Shown piece after piece: positions 43,490-55,747 of a stretch of 64,000 nucleotides of DNA. Position numbers and translations under genes: made by a program. Under the pieces are notes generated by a model. It saw only the letters and a list, made by a program, of their open reading frames with translations, was not told the DNA's origin and did no database searches. This DNA is from Gammaproteobacteria bacterium (GTDB lineage Bacteria > Pseudomonadota > Gammaproteobacteria > Pseudomonadales > Porticoccaceae): assembly GCA_016708925.1 (NCBI GenBank), contig JADJET010000011.1, positions 1 through 64,000 on the forward strand. Direction: 5' to 3'. Within the stretch, counting starts at the first letter, position 1. Every line of letters starts with the position of its first letter.

Positions 43490-43839
43490 ATGGCAACCAC
43501 TCTGTTCATCCTCAACGACGGCCCCTACGGCAGCGAACGCGCCTATAACGCACTGCGCCTTGCCGGGGCACTGGTCGGGCGAGCGGATCAAGCGGTGCGG
43601 GTGTTCCTCCTCGGTGATGCCGTGGGCTGCGCCCGCGCCGGACAGAAGGTCCCGGAGGGCTATTACAACCTGCAACTCATGCTGGGCAAGGTCGCCCGCC
43701 AGGTGAAGTGGGCGTCTGCGGCACCTGCATGGACGGCCGCGGCCTGCCGGATGCGGACCTGATCGAGGGCGCGCCGCGCTCGACGCTGGCCCAACTCGCC
43801 GACTGGACCGCCACGGCAGACAAGGTTCTGGTGTTCTAG
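43490..43839 (+). CDS. DsrE/DsrF-like family protein (frameshifted)
   Basis: MATTLFILNDGPYGSERAYN starts a YchN/DsrE fold, with VFLLGDAVGCARAGQKVPEG and YYNLQLMLGKV. A shift near 43705 gives VGVCGTCMDGRGL with the conserved active-site cysteines, then LAQLADWTATADKVLVF. Together about 116 residues, complete. These proteins transfer or bind persulfide sulfur. It is 23 bp downstream of the ArsR-rhodanese gene, in one operon. Confidence 0.85.
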
Positions 43840-44198
43840 GAGTCCGTCATGCCCGCGCAGGAGGCTGTGTGAAAGGGCATCGCAGGGTGGGTAAGCGGAG
43901 CGCACCCACCGAGAAAGCCACGCGCCCGCCGGTGGGATCGGAGCCGCGATCACGGCGGATGCGCTGGCGCTTATCCGCCCTACGCAAGGCGATGCCACCC
44001 TGCGGCGGGTGTTTCCGGCATTTGCGCCGTCCGTTGGCTTTTCACACAGCCACGCAGGGGGCATCCAGAACGCTTTGATGTCCTGGGGTTCCCGCCCCCA
44101 CGAAGGCGGAGGCCGGTTCTGCGCGGGAACGACGACCAAGCGGTTTTCGGAGCACCCCCAAGGCTCGTTTTCCAATCTGACGTTGTGAGGAGACCGCC
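43840..44198. repeat. Intergenic stretch with REP-like repeats
   Basis: It contains GGGTGGGTAAGCGGAGCGCA, and GGCGGATGCGCTGGCGCTTA (shared with 28062), plus fragments of the 'GGCATCCAGAA...GGGTTCCCGC' family. The insertion of repeats separates dsrE from the dioxygenase remnant. A good ribosome site precedes the ATG at 44199. Confidence 0.6.
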
Positions 44199-44479
44199 AT
44201 GTTTTTCAAACAACTTGCGACCAAAGAAGCATCGCTTTCCTACTTCTTCGGCTGCGCCGGCCAGGGCAAGGCGGTGGCCGGCGATCTGGTGGCGGGCGAC
44301 GAGTCTGTGTTGCGGGACTGTCCGGCCAGCCGTCCTCGACACTCGGCTTCGAGAAACGCTGGAATCCGGCGCTGGCGATGGACAAGGCCGCCTTTGTCGA
44401 TGCGCTGACCCGGGACATCCCGCCGCGCCCGGCGGACATGGACGCCATGGTGCGCGCCAACCTGGGGCTCGCCGCCTGA
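44199..44479 (+). pseudogene. Metallo-beta-lactamase-fold persulfide dioxygenase, core deleted
   Basis: The start MFFKQLATKEASLSYFFGCA is that of ETHE1-like persulfide dioxygenases. Near residue 35 (44310-44330) it jumps, with a frame change, to the enzyme's end: TLGFEKRWNPALAMDKAAFV, then DIPPRPADMDAMVRANLGLA. The whole H-x-H-x-D-H metal site, about 250 residues, is absent. This is a real internal deletion. The stop overlaps the start of the MFS gene. Confidence 0.8.
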
Positions 44480-45730
44480 TGCAATCCGCGCCCGCCATCC
44501 GCCTCGGCCTGCGCGAGAATCTGGGGCAATTCGCGCTGCTGGTGCTGGTCAATGCCTTCGTCGGCGCCATGGTGGGCCTGGAGCGGAGCATCCTGCCGGC
44601 CATCGCCGAGCAGGAATTCCAGCTCGCCGCGCGCACCGCGGTCCTGTCCTTCATCGTGGTGTTCGGCATCACCAAGGCGCTCACCAACTACTTCGCCGGG
44701 CGTCTGTCCGACCGCTTCGGGCGCAAGCATGTGCTGGTGGCCGGCTGGCTGGTGGCGGTACCGGTGCCCTTCCTGCTGATGTGGGCGCCGAACTGGAACT
44801 GGGTGCTGGCCGCCAATGTGCTGCTGGGCGTGAGCCAGGGACTGACCTGGTCCACCACCGTCATCATGAAAATAGACCTGACCGGCCCCAAACAGCGCGG
44901 CCTGGCCATGGGGCTCAACGAGTTTTCGGGCTATCTCGCGGTGGCCGCGAGCGCGCTCGCCACGGGCTGGCTTGCCGCCCGCTACGGCCTGCGCCCCGAA
45001 CCGTTCTGGCTGGGCGTGGGCTATGTCGCAATCGGCCTCGGATTGTCGGTATTGCTGGTGCGCGAGACCCGGCACCATGTCGCCCACGAGGTGCGCACTC
45101 ACCACGGCGGCGATGCCACGCCGATACCGAGCCAGCGCGAGATCTTCCGCCGTGCTTCGCTGACCGACCGCAACCTGTCCAGCGTGAGCCAGGCCGGGCT
45201 GGTCAACAATCTCAACGACGGCATGGCCTGGGGACTGTTTCCGCTGTTTTCGCCGCGGGGGAATGTCGCTCCGCCAGATCGGCACGCTGGCCGCCATCTA
45301 TCCGGCGGTGTGGGGCATCGGCCAGTTGTTCACCGGCGCCTGGTCCGACCGCATCGGCCGCAAACAACTGATCGTGTGGGGCATGTGGATTCAGGCCGGC
45401 GGCATCGCGGTGACCGCCGCCATTCAGAGCTTCGCGGGCTTTGCCGCCGGCGGGGTCCTGCTCGGCATCGGCACCGCCATGGTGTATCCGACATTGCTCG
45501 CCACCATCGGCGATGTTGCGCACCCGGCTTGGCGCGCGTCCGCGGTGGGCGTCTATCGGCTGTGGCGCGATCTCGGCTATGCGGTGGGTGCGTTGCTGGC
45601 CGGACTGGTCGCGGACGCCTTCGGCATTGCGCCGGCCATCTGGCTGATCGCCGGGCTCACCTTCGCTTCGGGCGCTCTGGCCGCGGTACGCATGGCGGAG
45701 ACGCTGCCGGCGAAGCGCGGTACGGTCTGA
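44479..45730 (+). CDS. MFS transporter (one frameshift)
   Basis: MQSAPAIRLGLRENLGQFAL leads into six helices with the MFS loop GRLSDRFGRKHVLVAG. A shift near 45255 restores the second half: LRQIGTLAAIYPAVWGIGQL, TGAWSDRIGRKQLIVWGMWI, VYPTLLATIGDVAHPAWRAS and so on, ending at 45730, about 417 residues in all. The start overlaps the dioxygenase remnant's stop (TGATG). The context suggests export of a sulfur compound such as sulfite, but the substrate is not readable. Confidence 0.85.
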
Positions 45731-45861
45731 TCCGGACACCGCGACTGCCTATCCGGTCTCGACCCGCTCAATCGCCTTGCGCCCGTGGCGCTTCCACAGG
45801 TATTGTCCAGCTCCGCAAGTGTCCGCTGTTGCGGGGCAAGAGCCATCAAATGGAGGTCGCC

Positions 45862-46047
45862 ATGCACGCGCAAACCCTCAAGCAGGAAGCGCTGGAATCG
45901 ATCCAGAGGTTGCCGGACAACGCCGACATCGACGAGATCATGTATCGGCTCCATGTGCTGGACAAGCTGCGCAAAAGCCGCGCCGCCATCGAACAGGGCC
46001 AGGTCATCAGCCACGACGACCTGAAGCACGAAATCAATCAGTGGTGA
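45862..46047 (+). CDS. Small antitoxin-like protein
   Basis: A 61-residue protein from the ATG at 45862, preceded by GGAGGTCGCC. It reads MHAQTLKQEALESIQRLPDN, DIDEIMYRLHVLDKLRKSRA, then AIEQGQVISHDDLKHEINQW. This is the pattern of short antitoxins (DUF2281/RHH-like helical) found before RelE/ParE toxins. The toxin's GTG start overlaps its last codons. An ATG 12 bp upstream is less well placed. Confidence 0.78.
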   Translation: MHAQTLKQEALESIQRLPDNADIDEIMYRLHVLDKLRKSRAAIEQGQVISHDDLKHEINQW

Positions 46048-46335
46048 TTGTTTGGTCGCAGCCGGCGCGCGAGGACCTGCGCCTGATTCACCAGTACATC
46101 GCCCACGACTCGAAGCACTATGCCACCCGCGTCATCGGACATCGTCGACAAGGTGGAAATGCTGCTGACCCTGCCACGCCTCGGCCGCGTGGTCGCGGAA
46201 ATCGCGGAACCTGACGTACGGGAAATCGGCATGTACTCCTACCGCATCCTGTACGAGGTCATCGGCGACACCGTCCACATCCACGGCGTCATCCACAGGC
46301 GCCGCAACTTCAAACCGGAAGATTTGCAGCGGTAG
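46044..46335 (+). CDS. RelE/ParE-family toxin (frameshifted)
   Basis: The GTG at 46044 overlaps the antitoxin stop by 4 bp. The frame reads VIVWSQPAREDLRLIHQYIA, HDSKHYATRVI, then shifts near 46128 into DIVDKVEMLLTLPRLGRVVA, EIAEPDVREIGMYSYRILYE and HIHGVIHRRRNFKPEDLQR. This is a complete RelE/ParE of about 96 residues. The shift is a single base. Ribosome-dependent cleavage or gyrase poisoning cannot be told apart here. Confidence 0.82.
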
Positions 46336-46418
46336 GATAAAAGTCAAAATCCGCGCAAACCAGGCGTTTGCCTTACGTCATCGCGAATCCGTGCCCATAA
46401 CAACCGCGGCATTCCACG

Positions 46419-47716
46419 TCAACGCTCGATCCGCGCGTGCCGGGTTTCCGGCATCCGCAGATAGATCAGCAGCGACAGCGCGATACAGCCGCTGACATAC
46501 CAGAAAAAACTGCTTTCACTCCCCACCGCCTTGAACCAGAGTCCGATATATTCGGCACTGCCGCCGAACACCGACACCGCGAGCGCGTAGGGCAGCGCCA
46601 CACCCAGGGTGCGCACCTCGGTGGGAAACAGTTCTGCTTTCACCACGGCACTGATCGCGGTGTAGCCGCTCACGATCACCAACGCTCCACAGATCAGTCC
46701 GCAGGCGACCCAGCCGTTGCGGGTCTGCGCCAGGGTTTCGAGCAGCGGTACCGTGGCGGGGCACCGAGCACGCCGAAAGCGATCAGCAACGGGCGACGGC
46801 CGATGCGGTCGGACAATGCGCCGGCCAGCGGTTGCAGCAGCATGAAGAATGCGAGCGCCGCCGCCATGATGAGGGTGGCAGTCTGCCTGTCGAAGCCGGA
46901 GGTGTTGACCAGAAACTTCTGCATGCAGGTGCTGTAAGTGTAGAACGCCACGGTGCCACCGAGGGTCAGTCCGACCACGGTCAGACACTCGCGCGGGTAA
47001 CCGATCAGGGCGCGCAGCGGGTTGCGCACGCGCGTGGCGGTCGTGAAGGCTTCTGTTTCTGCGAGTGAGCGCCGCAAGTACAGGGCCACCACGGCAAGTC
47101 CCGCACCAATCGCGAACGGAATGCGCCAGCCCCAAGCCTGCAGCGCCTCCGGGGCAAGTAGAAACTGCAACACGAGCAACACGCCGAGTGCGGCAAGCTG
47201 ACCGAGAATCAGGGTCACATACTGAAAGCTGGAATAAAATCCGCGCCGTCCGGATTCCGCCATTTCGGTCAGGTAGGTCGCACTCGCCCCATATTCGCCG
47301 CCTACGCTCAACCCTTGCAGCAGCCGCGCCACCACCAGCAGCGCGGGCGCGGCGGGGCCGATACTGGCATGGCCTGGATTGATCACGATCAGCAGCGAGC
47401 CGCCGCACATCATCAGCACCGAGAGCGTCAGCGCCGCCTTGCGCCCCTGGCGGTCGGCGTACCAGCCCAACAGCAGGCCACCGAGCGGACGTATCAGAAA
47501 GCCCACCGCGAATACGGCGGCGGTGTTGAGCAACTGGGCGGTGAGATCGCCGGCCGGGAAAAAGGCTTTGGCGAAGTAGAGGGAAAAGGCGGAGTAGGCG
47601 TACCAGTCGTACCACTCGACCAGATTGCCGACCGAACCGCCGAAAATCGAGCGCAGCCGCGTCGGAGCCTGCGGCAGGGCCGATGCGCTGGCGACCTCGC
47701 CCGACGTCGCCGTCAA
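46419..47716 (-). CDS. MFS metabolite permease, MHS (KgtP/ProP-like) type (one frameshift)
   Basis: Start TTG at 47716 (overlapping the stop of the ABM gene) leads to RSIFGGSVGNLVEWYDWYAY, the MHS signature. RPLGGLLLGWYADRQGRKAA is the loop 2-3 motif and LLQGLSVGGEYGASATYLTE the fifth-helix motif. A shift near 46765 restores ELFPTEVRTLGVALPYALAV and the last helices, ending at 46419, about 432 residues. Members import organic acids or osmolytes with protons. Confidence 0.88.
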
Positions 47717-48015
47717 AGCACGACCTCGAAGCCCTCGAATTTGGGCGGCCCCAGGTACACGCCTTTCGAGCTGCCGGCGTTGGCGTGGGCTTTGCGAAAG
47801 GATTCGGAGCGGGTCCAGTCTTCGAAAACCGCGCGGGATTCCCAGACCGAATGGGAGGCGTACAGCGTGTGATCTTCCGCGCTCGCGCCGCGCAGCAGGT
47901 GAAACTCGCGAAATCCCGGCACGTCCGCGAGATAACTGTCGCGTGTGCGCCACATGTCCTCGAACGCCGCTTCCTGGCCGAGGGCAATGCGAAACCGGTT
48001 CATGGCAATAAACAT
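47713..48015 (-). CDS. Antibiotic biosynthesis monooxygenase (ABM) domain protein, HmoA/IsdG-like
   Basis: A 100-residue ferredoxin-like fold: MFIAMNRFRIALGQEAAFED, MWRTRDSYLADVPGFREFHL, and YLGPPKFEGFEVVL at the end. The start at 48015 follows GGAGAACGCCCG, a ribosome site. HmoA proteins bind or degrade heme in other bacteria. The stop overlaps the start of the permease gene on the same strand, so both are co-translated, an unusual pairing. Confidence 0.88.
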   Translation of the reverse strand: MFIAMNRFRIALGQEAAFEDMWRTRDSYLADVPGFREFHLLRGASAEDHTLYASHSVWESRAVFEDWTRSESFRKAHANAGSSKGVYLGPPKFEGFEVVL

Positions 48016-48116
48016 CGGGCGTTCTCCTGGATGGCGCAAAAGTGACGGCGATTATAGGCCGACCAGCAAGGTGCCCGACATCGACATCCGGCGTCGCCGG
48101 CAACTCCCGAGCGTTA

Positions 48117-48320
48117 TTACCGGGAGCTGACCGCTGCTTTCATCGACCGCGATACCGGGTGCCGGTAAAACCGGCGTTTGGCGATTTCCGTAGCGAGCAG
48201 ATACAGCCCGACGCTGCCCAGGATGGCGGCCATGACGCGGCCCGGCAGCGGCACGAAACCGAACACCCCGACCCCCGGCGCTACCGCTGGCTGGCCGTGC
48301 GCGGCTTGGCTGCGGAACCA
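48117..48320 (-). pseudogene. Possible C-terminal remnant of a cation P-type ATPase
   Basis: GVGVFGFVPLPGRVMAAILG, then SVGLYLLATEIAKRRFYRHP, resembles the last membrane helix and basic tail of MgtA-like ATPases. No other part of such a gene is nearby. The upstream end (48320-48386) lacks similarity. Low certainty. Confidence 0.45.
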
Positions 48321-48481
48321 AGTACGCACGCGGCGACTCCCATGTGCCGACGTCAGAACAAGAACTATTGTTGCGTTGCGCGCCAACTACTTTGTGATTG
48401 TCGGCGGCGAACCGACTAAAATCGCCGCGCTCGCCCGCACGCTTTATCACGCCACTTTTCACTCTATACGGAATCCCTGCC

Positions 48482-50362
<1,881 letters not shown>

Positions 50363-50438
50363 CTGCTGGCATACCGCCCGCCGATGCCCGACAATTCCGC
50401 AGTCATCACCAATCCATCACAAGTCTGAGGAGGCAACC

Positions 50439-51587
50439 GTGGGCGGACCACTGACAGGTATCAAGGTAGTCGAAATGGCCGGTATCGGACCGGCGCCGAT
50501 GTGCGCAATGATGCTGTCGGACATGGGCGCGGAAGTGATCCGCGTCGACCGTGTCCAGGATGCCGGACTCGGCATCGCAATGCAGCCCGAGTTCAGTTAT
50601 CTGACCCGCGGCCGGCCGTCGATCGCCATGGACCTCAAGAACCAGGATGCCATCGCGACCCTGCTGCAACTGATCGACGGCGCCGATGTAGTGCTCGAAG
50701 GTTTCCGCCCCGGCGTCATGGAACGCCTCGTCCTGGGGCCTGATGTGTGTCTCGCGCGCAACCCCACGCTGGTGTTCGCGCGGGTCACCAGCTGGGGTCA
50801 GGAGGGACCGCTGTCCGCGAGCGCCGGCCACGATTTGAACTACATCGCTCTCTCCGGCGCCCTGCACGCGATCGGTCGCAGCAACGCCGAGCCGCCGGCG
50901 ATTCCCCTCAACCTGGTGGGCGATTTCGGTGGCGGCACCATGTTTGTGCTCACCGGGATTCTTGCGGCGCTGCTCGAATGCAAAAGCTCGGGCAAAGGCC
51001 AGGTCGTGGACGCCGGCATGGTGGACGGCGCGCTGTCGCTGATGACATCCATCTACGGCATGAAAGCAGCCGGCATCCAGTCCGACAAGCGCGCCGAAAA
51101 CATTCTCGACAGCGGCGCGCATTTCTACAATGTGTACGAAACCAGCGATGGCAAATACGTTTCGATCGGTTCGATCGAGAAAAAATTCTATGAAGAACTG
51201 CTGGAAAAACTGGAGCTGGATCCGGGGACGCTACCCAAACAGATGGATCGCAGCCAGTGGCCAGCGATGAAAGAAAAAATGGTGGCAATCTTCCGCACCA
51301 AAACCCGCGACGAGTGGTGCCGGATCATGGAAAACACCGACATCTGTTTTGCGCCGGTGCTGACGCTGGAGGAAGCACCGCGGTATCCCCACAACCGCGA
51401 GCGCAACGCCTTTGTCGAAGTCGCGGGCCAACTGCACCCGGCACCCGCGCCGCGTTTCAGCCGCACGCCCTCGTCGATCAAGGGCCCGGCCCCGCGTGCC
51501 GGTTCCAACACCGATGCCGCACTCGCGGCCTGGGGGATCAACAGCGCACAACTGGCGAGTCTGCGCGCGGCGGGCGCCATCGCTTAG
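50439..51587 (+). CDS. CaiB/BaiF CoA-transferase family protein (alpha-methylacyl-CoA racemase-like)
   Basis: A 382-residue protein from a GTG at 50439, with the strong ribosome site TGAGGAGGCAACC. GPLTGIKVVEMAGIGPAPMC and MLSDMGAEVIRVDR form the first half of the fold. GHDLNYIALSGALHAIGR carries the racemase-type His-Asp region, GQGQVVD-like GKGQVVDAGMVDGALSLM follows, and TRDEWCRIMENTDICFAPVL ends the domain. This motif set is closer to Mcr/AMACR than to CoA-transferases. It fits sterol or branched fatty acid metabolism. Followed by a strong terminator. Confidence 0.92.
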   Translation: MGGPLTGIKVVEMAGIGPAPMCAMMLSDMGAEVIRVDRVQDAGLGIAMQPEFSYLTRGRPSIAMDLKNQDAIATLLQLIDGADVVLEGFRPGVMERLVLGPDVCLARNPTLVFARVTSWGQEGPLSASAGHDLNYIALSGALHAIGRSNAEPPAIPLNLVGDFGGGTMFVLTGILAALLECKSSGKGQVVDAGMVDGALSLMTSIYGMKAAGIQSDKRAENILDSGAHFYNVYETSDGKYVSIGSIEKKFYEELLEKLELDPGTLPKQMDRSQWPAMKEKMVAIFRTKTRDEWCRIMENTDICFAPVLTLEEAPRYPHNRERNAFVEVAGQLHPAPAPRFSRTPSSIKGPAPRAGSNTDAALAAWGINSAQLASLRAAGAIA

Positions 51588-51632
51588 CCGCTGGTCCGGA
51601 ACCAGTCACCAGCAGATTGGCGACTGAAAACC

Positions 51633-51668
51633 AAAAAAGCCGGTGTTGGAAACAACACCGGCTTTTTT
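51633..51668. terminator. Bidirectional rho-independent terminator
   Basis: AAAAAAGCCGGTGTTG and CAACACCGGCTTTTTT pair perfectly around a GAAA loop. With an A-run on one side and a T-run on the other it can end transcription from the CoA-transferase gene (+) and the RND operon (-). Confidence 0.95.
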
Positions 51669-51683
51669 GTTGCCTGAATCAAA

Positions 51684-54063
51684 TCAAGCCGGCGACGGCG
51701 TCCCCATGCGCAACCTGGCCGGCAGCAGCCAACGCGCGAGCGCGGGGAGAATCAGGATCGCGCCGAGCATGTTGGTCAGGAACAGGAAGGTGAGCAGGAT
51801 GCCCATGTCGGCCTGAAACTTGAGCGACGCGAAGACCCAGGTGCAGACGCCAGCGCCGAGCGTCAAACCGATAAAGATCACGGCCTTGCCGGTCAGCTTC
51901 ATGGCCTTGTAAAACGCCTCGTGGAGCGAGTCGCCTGTTTTCAAAAACCCGCTCATGGCGGCGTAGATGTAGATCGCGTAATCGACCCCGACCCCGACCC
52001 CCAACGCCATCATCGGCAAAGGTGTTCACCTTGAGGCCGATTTCCAGCATCACCATCATGGCGTTGCCCAGCAGGAAACAATCACCAGGGGAATGACGAT
52101 GCACATGGTAGCGACCACCGAGCGGAACGCCAGCAGCGTCAGCAAAATGGTCACGCCATACACCCAGCCGAGCATGGGCTTCTCAGCCGCAGACACCGTC
52201 TGATTGGTGGCGCCGATGATGCCGACATTGCCCGCGGCGAGACGCAGCGCGGAAAGCGCTCCGGCGGGAGTCCGGCTCGGTACGCCTTGATGCCGGCGAT
52301 GATGGTATCGATGGTCTCGGCCTTATGGTCGACGTGTAGATATGCACCGGCATGGCAGTACAGTCCGCGTTCATCAGCTCCTTGCCGCCACCGCCCAGCG
52401 TGAGGAGGGACGATGACATGCTGTAGCTGTTCCGGGACAACTCGTACCAGCGCGCGCTCCCCTCATTGTTGGCGGCCATGATGACTTTCATCGCCCGTGC
52501 GAGGGAGTCGACCGACTGCACGCCGGGAAGATTACGGGCGTACCAGGCGAATCGATCCATCTCCTTCATGATGTCGTAGTCCACGCAGGCATTGCTCGGG
52601 GCCTCCACGATCACCGACAGTTTGTCGACGCCGATCGAGAACTTCTGGGCAATCGCGTTTGCTGTCCAGGTTGTACCGGGCCTCCGGACGCAGCTCCGGA
52701 ATGCCGGCATGAAGATCGCCGATCGCCAGCTCCCGGCCCTTGACGATACCGAACACGGTCAGCACGGTTACCAGCGCCAGAATGAACAACGCCGGCTTCG
52801 TCTCGGTGGCGCGCGCAATGAAACGCCACACAGGATCGCGCCGCACTTCCGATTCCCGATGCCGGCGCCGATAACCCTCGAGATCGTTAATTTTTACATA
52901 GGACAACATCACTGGCAGCAGAATCATCTTGGTAAACAACATGATCGCCATGCCGATACTGGCCGTCACCGCCGTCTCGCGCACGATACCGATTTCAATC
53001 AGCAGAATGGTGGCGAAGCTTACTGAGGTGGTAATAACCGCCAATGCCCCCGGCATCAGCAGCCGCCGGAAAGTGCGTTGCGCCGCCTCCATACTGTCCA
53101 CGCCATGAGGAATCTCCGGCGCCGGAACCACAGGCCGCCCCTGGGCATCCGTATCCCCGCCATACATCACTTCGCCCATCCAGCCACTGATCATCTGGAC
53201 GCCGTGACTGACACCGATCGCAAATACCAGGAACGGCACCAGGATCGACATGGGATCAGCCCATATCCCAGCATATCAAGGACCCTGAGCCCCACCACCG
53301 CCACCATGGATACCGTCGGGGCAGCAGGGACAAAATAACCGATCGGGTGTAAAACCAAAGCAGAATCGCGGTAATCACCAGGGTGATTCAAAGAAGGTCA
53401 CTACATCCTGGCTCCATCGGCGATATCTCCGGTCGACTGGCAAACCCGATGATGCGCACATCGATGGCGTCCGTCTCGAATCGCGCGCGGATATTGCCTT
53501 CCAGATCGGCCGCTATCTTCTGGTAATCGAGGGGTTCGCGCGTGGTCGGATCGCGCTCGATCAACTCTGCCCGGATCAGGGCCCCGGAAAAATCATTGGC
53601 CACCAGGTTGCCGAGACGCCCGGACTTGATGATGTTGTTGCGGACGATCGGCATCCACTCCTCGGTGGGCCGAACTCCGCAGGGACTACGCTACCGCCCG
53701 AAAAGCCATCCTCCACCACTTCGATATAGCGGACATTCGGCGTGAAGATCGACGTCACTGTGGAGCGCGCGCAACTCCGGGCAGGAAAACACTTCGTCGG
53801 TGGCCAGCCTCATGGCCTCGAAAACTCGGGATTGAATATCGTGCCTTCCTTCTGAATCAGGGCGACGACGATCTGGTTTCCGGTGCCGAAATCGTCCTGA
53901 TAATGCACGAGCGTCTTGATGTATTCGTGATTGAACGGCAGCAGCTTCTCGAAACCGGCGTCAACACGGCGTGAGGCGTGACGCCCATGAATGCGGTCAG
54001 GGCGGTGAAAAAGGACGAAATCAGGATACGGTTCGAAAACATCAGCCGTATCGTACGATCCAT
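51684..54063 (-). CDS. RND/MMPL-type efflux transporter, multiply frameshifted
   Basis: Pieces in at least five frames line up as one RND permease: DRTIRLMFSNRILISSFF (helix 1, ATG at 54063); RRVDAGFEKLLPFNHEYIKT and FGTGNQIVVALIQKEGTIFN (porter domain); SILVPFLVFAIGVSHGVQMI; GALAVITTSVSFATILLIEI; FALQ-like LALVTVLTVFGIVKGRELAI; AFVSDVD-like MMALGVGVGVDYAIYIYAAM; and TLGAGVCTWVFASLKFQADM near the end. About 790 residues. It is the last gene of the minus-strand cluster with DUF1302, DUF1329 and YCF48. Proton-driven export of a hydrophobic compound is inferred. Indels are evenly spread, suggesting sequence error. Confidence 0.8.
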
Positions 54064-54148
54064 CAAGGTTTTCCTTCGTCATGGCATATACCCTTCGTAA
54101 CGTTAAGCCGTGCTCTGAATGAGCGCGCCCCTGATCTCATGATGCTTG

Positions 54149-55280
54149 CTAGAGCGGAAAAATCTGCGCGCCGGCGTCACCGAACAGTAGCAACGAGTCA
54201 GCGCCCATTTTCTGGGCCGACACAAAGCCGTTGAATCCGGCGTAGGGGATTCGTTCCGCAGTCGCACTGCCGGCCTGGAGTCGGAAACGGGTGCCGCCGC
54301 TGCCGACGATAATGACCTCGCCGTCATCCATTTCGATCACATCATTGATATTGTGGTGACGCCGGTATCGATCGGCGTCCAGGTATTGCCGAGGTCAGTT
54401 GATCGAAAATGTGTCCGCGCAAGCCAGCCCAGCAACTCGCCCGGCCCAGCTGCCGGATACCGAAAACGATCCTACATAGGGCGATTCGATAACGCGCCCG
54501 TGGGAATCCGCAGGGTTGGCGGCCGCATTCTCCGCCTCGGCATCCCCGGCGGCATCAACATCATCTTCTTCCTCTGAATCGGCTGCTTGCTCTGCGTCGT
54601 CAGCGGAGTCCCGGTCGTCTTCAACCGCACTCTTTCGGGTCGGAAATGCAACAGCAGTACCCAGCTCACCCACAATCAGGAATCCGTCGCCGAGACGCTG
54701 GAATGCGTTGAAGTTGGCTCGGCTCCCTGTCCGCGGCCTCAAGCTGCTCGCGCAGCCTGTCCGTAGCCAGGGTTTTCCAGCTGACCCCACCGTCTTCGGT
54801 GACCAGCATCAGCGAAAATGCGCCAATCGCCCAGCCGTGAAGCTTGTCCGCAAAGTAAATATCCAAGGATCGGTTTGGGCAAATCGCCGCCGGGAATGAC
54901 ATCCCTCGTATTGAATCGTCCAGTTTTCGCCACCGTCCGTGGTGTGCAAAATGAGGGTGTCATGGCCGGCCGCCCAACCCTCCCGATCATCGACAAAGAA
55001 CACCGTGGTCAACAACACCTGGACGGCACATTGGCCTGAACCCAAGTCTTGCCATCCTTCGAGATAAACGATGTTGCCATAGGCACCCACCGCGACCACA
55101 CGATCCGACAGTCGGGCCTCGAATCGGTCAACAAGGCCTTACTTGGCAAGCGCCGACCGGATGGCGGGAATCCGTTTGGATTCCACCGCCTGAACGCTGC
55201 CGACCACACAGGCTGGCAAACGGCAGCAGGCTCGTCCAAGCCAGAGTGTCGAAAAATTTGACGACGCCTGCGCGCGGAAA
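54149..55280 (-). CDS. YCF48/BNR-repeat periplasmic protein, multiply frameshifted
   Basis: Beta-propeller blades appear in several frames: RVVAVGAYGNIVYLEGWQDL, VFFVDDREGWAAGHDTLILH, TTDGGENWTIQYE, YFADKLHGWAIGAFSLMLVT, EDGGVSWKTLATDRL, and VSAQKMGADSLLLFGDAGAQ. These W-x-x-G, TTDGG-x-x-W signatures belong to YCF48-like proteins. An acidic, low-complexity loop (DDAEQAADSEEEDD) is inserted in one blade. It lies between DUF1329 and the RND gene, its usual place. Start uncertain. Confidence 0.75.
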
Positions 55281-55299
55281 CCACTCGGCGGCCTGCGTC

Positions 55300-55747
55300 C
55301 GGTAATGGCGAGTTCCATGTTCTGTTCCCAGCGTCTGAAGTACGAATCTGCGTGTAGGCGTCGCATTACAGCCGGCATGGCGCAACTGTCTGGCAAGCAG
55401 CCTGCATGTACGATTTTTCTCTGTCTTTGGTCTTACGCTTGCGTTTCGCACACGTTATCCATGCCGGATTGACGGTCGGATTTGCGGGCCGACATGCCAT
55501 GTCTTATTAGATCACGCACAACTATCCGATTTGCGACAATGCATTGCCGAGTCTACAACAGCCCGACGGGAGTCCGCCATGTTTCTTTGACGACAGACCG
55601 TACTCACTAACGGTTGTTGAAAAACTGCCGCGACAGTCGTCAGCCTGCTTGCGCGGCGCCACCCCGTGGCTTTTTCAGCAACCTGCCAACCGATCTCGCT
55701 TGAAATAAATGGCCAGGCATCCTGCCCGGCCATGGGAAATTCGGCGA
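55300..55747. other. Intergenic region between DUF1329 and YCF48 genes
   Basis: About 450 bp. No gene is seen. It holds a short inverted-repeat element (55605-55692). Its length suggests that the YCF48-RND pair may have its own promoter here. Confidence 0.45.
55605..55692. repeat. Short MITE-like inverted-repeat element
   Basis: GGTTGTTGAAAAACTGCC at the left end and GGCTTTTTCAGCAACCTGCC at the right form imperfect terminal inverted repeats about 90 bp apart. The arms are like those of the element at 61979-62127. Confidence 0.6.
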
